This document shows, in pieces, positions 34,092-40,912 of a stretch of DNA of 40,912 nucleotides (its first letter is position 1; each line of letters begins with the position of its first letter). The position numbers and the translations under genes are program-made. The DNA comes from an uncultured Bacteroidales bacterium (lineage in GTDB: Bacteria; Bacteroidota; Bacteroidia; Bacteroidales; P3). The notes below the pieces were generated by a model. That model was not told the origin of the DNA. It did no database searches and was given only the letters and a program-made list of their open reading frames with translations. The stretch covers positions 1 through 40,912 of the forward strand of contig CALUNB010000023.1 of assembly GCA_944321885.1 (NCBI GenBank), in the 5' to 3' direction.

Positions 34092-36023
34092 TTATCTCGC
34101 ACCGGATACGTTCCACGTTTCCTCGATCCGCCAATCGGCTTCCACCTGTAAGTTCTTGCCCAAAAACCAACGTTTCTCAGGTTGGATGCTGTCGAGGTAA
34201 CGCCCCGAATCCCAAAGCCCGTTGCGGTTGTCATCACGGATCAAGATAAAGCTGACCGTGGCCGGGTTCACATAGGGAAATTCCACCTGGGAATCCGAAA
34301 GCAGGACCCGGGACTCCAGCACCGCCTTGTCGGAAGCCGTCACCATCTGCAAGACATACTGGAAAGCGGAATCCAAACCTTGGACCCGAAGTCCGACCTG
34401 GCCGTAGGTTTCCAAGGCCGGAATCTTGAAATTGAAATAAGCCGTGTCGGCCAAACGCCCGAAAAAATCGGTAAAGCAAGCCGAAGGCATGAACAAGGAA
34501 TAATCATGCCCCGGTTTCCAAGCATATTTCAAGGCATAACGGTTGGAATAGATTTCCTCCAAGCGGAAATCTTCAATCCCGATCCGGGTCGTATCCTTGA
34601 TTCCTTCCACATCCGTCGCGATTTCCAAAACCGAAGCCTTCCCGAAATCCACGCCCACGACCGGGAAATTGAAATCCAACAGCAAGCTATCTTGGAAAAA
34701 CAAAGCCGAAGGAGAAGGTGTAACCTTGAAAGCCGCCGTGTCCGGCAATTTCTTCCGGTCGCCTGCCTGGGGCAACATCAGCTCCGCCGTATCCACGTAT
34801 TGCTTGTAGTGCAAAACCAGACGCATGTCCGAAACCGCATAATTGTTGAAAAAAAGCTTCGCGCCCAAGGGATCGGCTTGGGGGACAAAGGAATAACGTA
34901 GGGAAGAGGGCCAAGTCAAATCGGGCAGGACAAAGTCCTCCTCGGCCCGCCGTTCCCGCCTACCCCGCCTTCCTTCCCCCTCCTTGGGGGTCGTATCCGA
35001 CTGTGCCAGCTCCCATTGCCGCACGCTCTCGATATCCGTGTAGGAAGGCAGGAACACGAAACGCAGGCTGTCCGGATCCACCGGATAATACCAACTGAAA
35101 CTGATCTCTCCGGCCTTTTCCCATTTGGCCTCCTTCAGGAAAACCGAATCAATCCGGTCCTGGTACAAGTACAGGAAACGGCCCCCTTGGCTCAAGGCCC
35201 CTATGTTCAGGCTCCGTTCCAAGGCATAAAGCGAGTCATTGGCCCGCCTTGCCATCGTGTCGCTCTCTTTCACGCCCGCCTGTTTGCGGAAAAGCACCGG
35301 CGGCCGGAAAGCCTGGGTTTCCCAACAAGCCCCGGAATAGGCCATCTTCTCCTCGGTCGGGGCAACAAGGTAATCCCGGTTCTCCTCGTTCGAGACCAGG
35401 ATGTAGTAACAACCCTCGGCCATATGGTTGCATTGGAAGAAGCCCCCCGTATCGGTCACTGCCACGTAATCGGGAGGAACCGTCACCGGGTAACCTTCCG
35501 GTTTACGGGCGTAGAACATGACCGAAGCCGACGGGACCGGTTCCAAGCTGAACGCATCCCGCACCAAGCCGTCTATGCGCCCGCTATCAACCTTGCTTCC
35601 CGTGGAAAAAAAATAGGTATAACCCCGCAAAGGGGTGGATTCATGCAAATCCCCGATCGCATCGTTGAAATTGATTGAATAGGTCTTGTCCGGCAGAAGC
35701 GTGTCCTCGATAATTACCTTGACCTGCTTGAGGTTGGACGTATAGGAAACCTTGCCCAGGACCGGGGAGGTAACAATCTTGTCGGTGGCGTTCAGGACCA
35801 CGTACTCGTCGAAATTCAACAGAATCTGCGTGGGACCGTTCACGGCAATCCCCGTGTCTCCTTCGGCCGGCAGAGCCGAAAGCAAGATTGGAGGCGCCAC
35901 GTCCATAGGCCCTCCCGTAGGTGCGGAACCGTAACGGGCGCAAGCGGCCACAAGCGACAAAAGCAGCAAAACGCCCCAAATTTCACAAGGAGGCCAGACG
36001 GCCCGGAACTTCTTTTTCTTCAT
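34092..36023 (-). CDS. Lipoprotein with N-terminal Ig-like (Big_5) domain
   Basis: This 643-residue protein has a lipoprotein signal (WGVLLLLSLVAAC, Cys28). The mature start ARYGSAPTGGPMDVAPP continues into a Big_5 Ig-like domain (LNFDEYVVLNATDKIVTSP, LLPDKTYSINFNDAIGD, about 50-130). A carboxypeptidase-regulatory-like beta segment follows (RIDGLVRDAFSLEPVPSASV), then long beta-rich regions and a C-terminal ILIRDDNRNGLWDSGRYLDS segment typical of this lipoprotein family. This set is common in Bacteroidota, role unknown. A short charged insert (EGRRGRRERRAEEDF) interrupts the beta region. The ATG at 36023 leaves 47 bases to the U32 gene, with which it is probably co-transcribed. Confidence 0.8.
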   Translation of the reverse strand: MKKKKFRAVWPPCEIWGVLLLLSLVAACARYGSAPTGGPMDVAPPILLSALPAEGDTGIAVNGPTQILLNFDEYVVLNATDKIVTSPVLGKVSYTSNLKQVKVIIEDTLLPDKTYSINFNDAIGDLHESTPLRGYTYFFSTGSKVDSGRIDGLVRDAFSLEPVPSASVMFYARKPEGYPVTVPPDYVAVTDTGGFFQCNHMAEGCYYILVSNEENRDYLVAPTEEKMAYSGACWETQAFRPPVLFRKQAGVKESDTMARRANDSLYALERSLNIGALSQGGRFLYLYQDRIDSVFLKEAKWEKAGEISFSWYYPVDPDSLRFVFLPSYTDIESVRQWELAQSDTTPKEGEGRRGRRERRAEEDFVLPDLTWPSSLRYSFVPQADPLGAKLFFNNYAVSDMRLVLHYKQYVDTAELMLPQAGDRKKLPDTAAFKVTPSPSALFFQDSLLLDFNFPVVGVDFGKASVLEIATDVEGIKDTTRIGIEDFRLEEIYSNRYALKYAWKPGHDYSLFMPSACFTDFFGRLADTAYFNFKIPALETYGQVGLRVQGLDSAFQYVLQMVTASDKAVLESRVLLSDSQVEFPYVNPATVSFILIRDDNRNGLWDSGRYLDSIQPEKRWFLGKNLQVEADWRIEETWNVSGAR

Positions 36024-36070
36024 AATTCTTGGACAGGTCCAGCCCCCATCCGTCCCGTACGGAACCTCCT

Positions 36071-38056
36071 TCAGGACGAACGGACTTCCATGCGGCAGGC
36101 TTGGCAATCAAAATGCAGCGCGAATTTATAGCGGCCACGACATAAATACAAATCCCCTTGGTAAGCCGGATCCGGATTTTCCTTCAAACATTGCCCTATC
36201 TGGTAGCGGATGCAATGCTTGCAAACCATCAACACGTTCCCGGCCCGGGCCTGGTTTTCCTTGTCCAAGCACTCGAAAGCCGGTACCCGGACCTCGATGC
36301 CACGTTCCCGGTAAAAACGAGCCGCCCAGGAGTTGGCCACGTTCAAACGGTAGCCGCGTTCCTTTTCCGGAACAGGGACTTCAGGGACGTTTCCCAGGGC
36401 CGTGTGCCTTCCTTGGAACCGGGACAGGTCCGCCGGAAAGGTTCCGTCTTGGAGAACAGAGGCGGAACCGGAAAACGGAGTATCTTCCGGCGTACCGGGT
36501 TCCTTTCGATTCCGGGGATCGAAGGTCTCCTCCCGAAGCACGTCCATCTTCAAGACCAAGGAACGGCGCAAGGCGTTCAAGGCCGAAACCGGCACAAAAC
36601 AGATTCCATCCCCTTTGTATCGGAATCCGTCCAAGACATAGGCCGTCCCTCCCAATTTGCCCATCTGGCGTTCCATCGTTTCCAAAGCCTTCTCCGGTTG
36701 CCGGGCTGCTTCCCCTGCCGCACTCTCCAAAGCCACCTCCACGGCAAGTCCCGTTTCGTCCTGCATCCGGCAAACCTGACGCCTGGCATCCCAACAAATC
36801 TCCACGTTTATCTTCCGCTCGCATAAGGAAGTCCGGACCTCTTTGCCAAAGGCCATATCCTGGTTACGGTACAACAGGCTTCCGGTTTCAATCCCGTTCT
36901 CAAAACCCTCCATACCAGGCAAATAAAGGAGACAACCGTCCTTCCGGGATTCCAACCTTTCCAAAGCCCCACCTTGTAAAACGCCCTGGCGGTCGAAAAA
37001 ACAAAGCCCGTCACCAGGCGACAAAAGCACGCCCGCATCCAATCCGGCCTCCAAGCAAAGCCCTCCGTAACCATTCCCGTGGGCCACAATCCTTTTCAAA
37101 CGCCCGACCCTCTCACCGGTAGCCTTGGGCGTTTCCGGTACCACCCAATAGTCTCTTTTCCCTCTCAAATTGAAGTCCGTATAGGGCCGATGGAAACTCT
37201 TCTGCAAGTCGGGACGGAAACCGGGCCTGGAAATTCCCTGGGAAGCCGGTCCGAAACCGTCCAGGCTCCGGAACAAAACGTCCAAGCTTCGACGGTAGGC
37301 CGCCGTCACATTCTTCACATAGGCGGCATCCTTGAGCCGTCCCTCTATCTTGAGGCAAGAGACCCCGGCACGAAGCAAGTCCCCGAGATGGGGCTCGGCC
37401 TTCAAATCCTTCATCGACAAAAGATAACGGGACTTTTGCAAAACCCGTCCCCTATCATCTGTCAAATCATACGAAAGACGGCAGGCCTGGGAACATTCGC
37501 CCCGGTTCCCGCTACGCCCGCTCAAATAACAGCCCATATAACACTGGCCGCTGTAACTCACGCAAAGCGCCCCATGTACGAAAGTCTCGATTTCACAATC
37601 CACCGAAGCGGCAATCGTGGCGATTTCGTCCACAGAAAGTTCCCGGGCCAAGACCAAACGCTTGAAACCGGCCTTTTCCAAGAAACGGGCCTTTTGGGGC
37701 GTGGCGATATGGCATTGGGTGCTGGCGTGGAGCTCGATAGGCGGCAAGCCGGCCTCCAACAAACCCAAATCCTGTATAATCAAAGCATCCACACCAGCCT
37801 CGTAAGCCTGCCTGGCCAGCCGCAGGGCTTCTTCCATCTCCGGTTCGTACACCAAGGTATTCAAGGTCATGAAACACCGGGCCGCATAACGATGGGCATA
37901 ACGGGCCGCCTTTTCCAAGTCGGCCATGCTGTTGACCGCCTTGGCCCGGGCCCCGAAGGCCGGGCCTCCCATGTACACGGAATCCGCCCCGGCATCAATG
38001 GCCGCCATGGCTGTTTCCAAATCCGCCGCCGGGGCAAGCAATTCTATCTTTTTCAA
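36071..38056 (-). CDS. U32-family protein (RlhA/TrhP-like), TTG start
   Basis: This 661-residue cytoplasmic protein is of the U32 family. Members once annotated as collagenases now include TrhP and RlhA, which hydroxylate tRNA uridine-34 or 23S rRNA C2501 using prephenate-dependent chemistry. The length matches the long RlhA-type subgroup. The TIM-barrel-like start reads LLAPAADLETAMAAIDAGADSVY. The cysteine motif (H161G, C165, C172, C176, C188, C192 in the GNRGECSQACR region) is intact. A second cysteine cluster at the C-terminus (CKHC-x6-C, then CQAC) may bind metal. The only possible start is TTG at 38056, since an in-frame TAA lies 15 bases upstream. The specific RNA target is not decided by the sequence. 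Confidence 0.85.
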   Translation of the reverse strand: MKKIELLAPAADLETAMAAIDAGADSVYMGGPAFGARAKAVNSMADLEKAARYAHRYAARCFMTLNTLVYEPEMEEALRLARQAYEAGVDALIIQDLGLLEAGLPPIELHASTQCHIATPQKARFLEKAGFKRLVLARELSVDEIATIAASVDCEIETFVHGALCVSYSGQCYMGCYLSGRSGNRGECSQACRLSYDLTDDRGRVLQKSRYLLSMKDLKAEPHLGDLLRAGVSCLKIEGRLKDAAYVKNVTAAYRRSLDVLFRSLDGFGPASQGISRPGFRPDLQKSFHRPYTDFNLRGKRDYWVVPETPKATGERVGRLKRIVAHGNGYGGLCLEAGLDAGVLLSPGDGLCFFDRQGVLQGGALERLESRKDGCLLYLPGMEGFENGIETGSLLYRNQDMAFGKEVRTSLCERKINVEICWDARRQVCRMQDETGLAVEVALESAAGEAARQPEKALETMERQMGKLGGTAYVLDGFRYKGDGICFVPVSALNALRRSLVLKMDVLREETFDPRNRKEPGTPEDTPFSGSASVLQDGTFPADLSRFQGRHTALGNVPEVPVPEKERGYRLNVANSWAARFYRERGIEVRVPAFECLDKENQARAGNVLMVCKHCIRYQIGQCLKENPDPAYQGDLYLCRGRYKFALHFDCQACRMEVRSS

Positions 38057-38190
38057 AAGTGGTTCGTTTTAATTTGTTTAGGCCATCGGGAGGGGATTTG
38101 GAGGGATGCCTCGAGCATCGCTCAACCCAGACCCGAAATAGCCCCCGATGGGCAAACAAAATCCTGACCATGCGGAAGCCGCACCTTACA

Positions 38191-38220
38191 AAAAAAGGAT
38201 GCCGAACGACATCCTTTTCC
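38191..38220 (-). terminator. Intrinsic terminator after gldJ
   Basis: On the minus strand AAAAGGATG and CATCCTTTT pair (9 bp) around an 8-base loop and are followed by a seven-T run. It lies about 20 bases after the gldJ stop. Confidence 0.8.
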
Positions 38221-38238
38221 TATGGAGACGGGCTATCC

Positions 38239-39828
38239 TCAGAGCCCCCTGCTACCAATCCGGCGGATGTTGGTTGCTCCGTCCTCGGAGGACCCCACCC
38301 GTGACATCACGCAACGGAAACCAATCCACGCAGCGCTACGGTCTTGGTCCAAATAACGACGGGTAGCGGGCGACATATAATAAGCCCTGTCTTTCCATGA
38401 ACCGCCTTTCACCACCCTCGATTTATCGGAAATCAAGGAACTGGTACCGTATTCGTACAAGGAATTCGTATAGTCCCCGGGACCGGAAACCTGTGCCATT
38501 TCCGATTCCGAACCCTCTTCCAGGCCTTCGCCCCAGAATTCGGAATTGAGGGAGGAGGATCCGTCCCCATCGGCAAAGTTACGGTTATCCGCCCGTTGGA
38601 AATTATCCCTGTCGGCCAACTCCTCGTCCGTGTAAAGCCGGTAAGGAACACGACCCAGACTATCTTTTTCGGCCACCGTGCCGTCCTCGTCCCTCACCAC
38701 CGTCATGTAGACGTTCCCACGGAAAGCATTCAAAGCATCCGCGTCTTCATAGCTGAGAGGACGATAAACATCCATGCACCATTCGGCCACATTGCCGGCC
38801 ATGTTATACAAACCGAAATCATTGGGGAAATAGGAATAGACCGGCGCCGTGTAGTCGGCCCCGTCGTTCAAGGATCCGGCGGATCCCATGTAGTCGCCCT
38901 GCCCGCGGGAAAAGTTCCCCATCATCTTCCCCCTGTATTTCTTGTCGGAAGAACGCACCTGCAAGGGTTTCCCGTTCCAAGGATAGACCCGGCGTTCGGA
39001 AAGGCGTTCCTGTTCGCTGTTGCCAATCAAAGCCAAGGCGGCGTATTCCCATTCGGCCTCGGTCGGAAGACGTAATTTTTCCATCAGGATACCGTCCCTT
39101 TTTTCCACCGGGCGCTTGGTGTCTTCTTCCGCCCCCATGGACATGTCTTTCACCCCCTCGTTCTGAAGCACGTACAATCTCTCCAGATACGCGGCCGTGT
39201 TGAAGTTATCATCGTTCTTCTGGTCGGGATTAAAGCTCATCAACTTGGCATCCAACAAAATATACTCATTGTAACGGTCGGTCCTCCATTCGCAGTAATC
39301 CCGGGCCTGTTCCCAAGTAACCCCCACCACAGGATAGTTGTTGTAGCCCGGACTTTCAAAATAATTTTCCGTCATCTGGTCGCGGAACCCCCCGATCGAG
39401 TTCCACACCAAAGGATCAGGCTGGGCCCTTTCCACCACTTCCGGATGATCGGTCCCGTAGACCCGGTCCAACCAATAAATATACTCGTTGTAGTCGGCAT
39501 TGGAAGTTTCCACCTCGTCCATATAGAACGAACTAACCGTGACGGGATGCGGGGCATTGTTGTGTTCGAACTTCAAATCCTCCTGGTTCATCCCCATCGT
39601 GAAAAAACCACCTTGCACAAACTGGAAACGGCTAGGAACCGGCTGTTGGTAGTGGTCGTTGTTCTGGAAACCTCCCCACTTCGGGTCGTTGACCATCCAT
39701 CCCGTGGACGGCGACTGGTATTTCTTGTTATATAAGGCATTAGGGGAAGTGTTGCAGGAAGACAGACCCAACGCGAATCCCAAGGCGATTCCCGTAAAGG
39801 CAGCTGCTTTGACGATATGTTTGGACAT
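38239..39828 (-). CDS. gldJ: GldJ-type T9SS/gliding lipoprotein (SUMF1 fold)
   Basis: This 529-residue lipoprotein (signal FALGLSSC, Cys25) has a formylglycine-generating-enzyme (SUMF1) fold: FQFVQGGFFTMGMN, YPVVGVTWEQARDYCEWRTDR, LRLPTEAEWEYAALA, NDFGLYNMAGNVAEWCMDVYRP, VVKGGSWKDRAYYMSP and WIGFRCVMSR. The order and the WRTDRYNEYIL and KLRLPTEAEWEYAAL segments match GldJ rather than GldK/PorK. GldJ is needed for type IX secretion and gliding in Flavobacterium; in non-motile relatives it supports secretion. A long insert (FRGNVYM to SLISDK) separates the last two core motifs. The start is ATG 39828, with an adjacent in-frame ATG at 39831. The gene has a good promoter and its own terminator, so it is probably monocistronic. 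Confidence 0.85.
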   Translation of the reverse strand: MSKHIVKAAAFTGIALGFALGLSSCNTSPNALYNKKYQSPSTGWMVNDPKWGGFQNNDHYQQPVPSRFQFVQGGFFTMGMNQEDLKFEHNNAPHPVTVSSFYMDEVETSNADYNEYIYWLDRVYGTDHPEVVERAQPDPLVWNSIGGFRDQMTENYFESPGYNNYPVVGVTWEQARDYCEWRTDRYNEYILLDAKLMSFNPDQKNDDNFNTAAYLERLYVLQNEGVKDMSMGAEEDTKRPVEKRDGILMEKLRLPTEAEWEYAALALIGNSEQERLSERRVYPWNGKPLQVRSSDKKYRGKMMGNFSRGQGDYMGSAGSLNDGADYTAPVYSYFPNDFGLYNMAGNVAEWCMDVYRPLSYEDADALNAFRGNVYMTVVRDEDGTVAEKDSLGRVPYRLYTDEELADRDNFQRADNRNFADGDGSSSLNSEFWGEGLEEGSESEMAQVSGPGDYTNSLYEYGTSSLISDKSRVVKGGSWKDRAYYMSPATRRYLDQDRSAAWIGFRCVMSRVGSSEDGATNIRRIGSRGL

Positions 39829-39850
39829 CATTCTACAATTTATGCAGTCG

Positions 39851-39880
39851 CAAAGATAACCTTTTTTCGAATATGGGCAA
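39851..39880 (-). promoter_or_regulatory. Promoter of gldJ
   Basis: The minus strand reads TTG (39880-39878), 19 bases, then TATCTTTG (39858-39851). Transcription would begin about 13-16 bases before the ATG. This is one of the best promoter matches in the window. Confidence 0.62.
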
Positions 39881-39907
39881 GGCCACGGGCCCGGACAATT
39901 TCCCGGA

Positions 39908-39946
39908 ACAAAAAGCGGGTACGATCCGATGGACCGCACCCGCCTT
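39908..39946 (-). terminator. Intrinsic terminator after the T9SS cargo gene
   Basis: The minus strand shows a 13-bp stem (GCGGGTGCGGTCC with GGATCGTACCCGC, two G-T wobbles) with a 3-base loop, followed by a five-T run. It lies about 30 bases after the stop at 39975, so it serves the gene cut by the right edge. Confidence 0.82.
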
Positions 39947-39974
39947 TCCATGGAACAGGAACCTTTCCACGGAA

Positions 39975-40912
39975 CTACATTTTCACGAAACGTCCGGTAA
40001 CGACCGCCCCGTCCTTGTCATAAACACGGTAGATGTAAAGACCGCTTTGCATGTTCCCGACCTGCGGGAGTTCCGGCGAGGAGAGCTTGGATTCGAACAT
40101 TTTCACACCCGACGCGCTGAAAATTTCCACCTTGTCCAGGTTTTCGCCTTGGATGTACAGTACATCCCGTACCGGGTTGGGATAAACCCGGAGGTTAGAA
40201 CTGGAGAAATCTTCATTGGCCGAACCCGGACCGAAGACACAGACAACCGTCGTGTCGCCCGTCATGACAAAAGAGAAGGGAGAGGTTCCGGAAAGCAATT
40301 CGCCCAAACCGTCTCCAGCGGTTTCATCCTGGGCGTAGAAGCCAAGGAACTCCGCACCTTCCAGGGCCGAAGCCGTTATCGTCAGTTCGGCAGGCAGTTC
40401 AATCGATGCCCAATCGGCCTGAGTCAAGGTATCCCCGCTTTCCGTATAGGTCAAGACTATATTCGAAGCGTAATCCGCCCCCACGATTTCGCGACTGAAC
40501 GTAGCGGTCTGGCGGGTAAAACGGACTTCCACAGTCGTATCCCCGTTCATGGTGAGTGCAAAGGGTGAAGTCCGGCTTACCAGCGAACCATTGGCATAGA
40601 AACCGTCCAAGGTATGATACTCGGCGGCTTGGGCCACCAGGGACAAGCTGGCAGGTACTTCGATACGGCTCAAATCCTTCACCGTGTCGCCTCCCTGAAG
40701 TACCCATACCGAACCTTCGGACGCTTCGAAGCCGGAAAGGGTCAAGTTGTAGTAACGCGGAGCCAGACGGGCGGTCAAAGCGTAGTCGCGCATCACGCTG
40801 TCCACTACCACCGTGTCGGTAGAAGCAAACAACGCCCCGTTTTCATACCAGCCCAGGAACTTCTCGTCTTCCGGATAGGAAACGATGAAGGTCAGGGAGT
40901 CGTAAATATCCA
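39975..40912 (-). CDS. C-terminal part of a T9SS type A cargo protein with InlB-type repeats (cut by right edge)
   Basis: The frame runs open through the right edge, so only about 312 residues are seen and the start is outside. Three related segments occur in a row, each with an FxGFYA/WYxNG phrase followed by LTMNGDTTVEVRF or FVMTGDTTVVCVF. This matches the divergent InlB B-repeat domains often found before a sorting tail. The last 80 residues (LRVYPNPVRDVLYIQG, VEIFSASGVKMFE, MQSGLYIYRVYDKDG) form a type A T9SS sorting domain. It is probably a surface or extracellular protein; the missing N-terminal part decides its activity. A terminator follows the stop. Confidence 0.85.
   Translation of the reverse strand, partial: DIYDSLTFIVSYPEDEKFLGWYENGALFASTDTVVVDSVMRDYALTARLAPRYYNLTLSGFEASEGSVWVLQGGDTVKDLSRIEVPASLSLVAQAAEYHTLDGFYANGSLVSRTSPFALTMNGDTTVEVRFTRQTATFSREIVGADYASNIVLTYTESGDTLTQADWASIELPAELTITASALEGAEFLGFYAQDETAGDGLGELLSGTSPFSFVMTGDTTVVCVFGPGSANEDFSSSNLRVYPNPVRDVLYIQGENLDKVEIFSASGVKMFESKLSSPELPQVGNMQSGLYIYRVYDKDGAVVTGRFVKM

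Noticed and set aside
36024..36107. Longer start for the Big_5 lipoprotein (36107)
   Set aside because: It would overlap the end of the U32 gene and place 28 non-hydrophobic residues before the lipoprotein signal; ATG 36023 gives a normal signal.

Overview
The window looks like a chromosomal segment of a Bacteroidota member, most likely Bacteroidales, with a fairly high GC content for that phylum. The signs are: C-terminal type IX secretion (T9SS) sorting domains on three proteins, a GldJ-type lipoprotein, a DUF5723-type outer-membrane protein, many lipoproteins with a short lipobox, and repeated matches to the Bacteroidota sigma factor -7 box (TAnnTTTG) upstream of genes with almost no Shine-Dalgarno sequence. 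I cannot name the genus.

Layout, left to right. 1-3.4 kb (minus): an S41 C-terminal processing protease, the E1-like tRNA dehydratase TcdA and the start of glutamate dehydrogenase (cut by the left edge). 3.5-10 kb (plus): the NAD(P)HX repair enzyme Nnr, the lytic transglycosylase MltD with two LysM domains, an SGNH-hydrolase-like exported protein and an AlgI/DltB-type MBOAT protein. The last three are packed as an operon and resemble a peptidoglycan or glycan O-acetylation module, but both the SGNH and the MBOAT proteins lack the residues needed for catalysis. 10-16.6 kb (minus): a type B T9SS cargo protein with fibronectin-like domains, QueE, a DUF5723 barrel protein and a large lipoprotein of unknown function. 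16.9-20.6 kb (minus): the translation operon thrS-infC-rpmI-rplT followed by rplS. infC appears to start at ATA behind a perfect AGGAGG. 20.6-26.5 kb (minus): LolD-type ATPase, M3 peptidase Dcp, a T9SS-exported nuclease/phosphatase and GpsA.

26.5-27.2 kb holds no convincing gene. It contains a 127-base near-palindrome whose end supplies the stop codon of the neighbouring gene, a 17-base tandem repeat and several small hairpins. 27.2-32.9 kb (minus): an M49-like zinc peptidase lipoprotein, then lipoprotein-mrdA-rodA (cell elongation) without mreBCD. 33-34 kb (plus): a LuxE-like acyl-activating enzyme. 34-40.9 kb (minus): an Ig-like (Big_5) lipoprotein, a U32-family protein, GldJ, and the C-terminal part of a T9SS cargo protein cut by the right edge.

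Themes: cell-envelope construction and remodelling (MltD, PBP2, RodA, LolD, S41 protease, lipoproteins), T9SS export (GldJ plus three cargo proteins), and housekeeping translation. I found no tRNA, rRNA, CRISPR array, intact insertion sequence or prophage. The most unusual elements are the paired SGNH/MBOAT apparent pseudoenzymes, the non-AUG infC start and the palindromic element at 27.1 kb.
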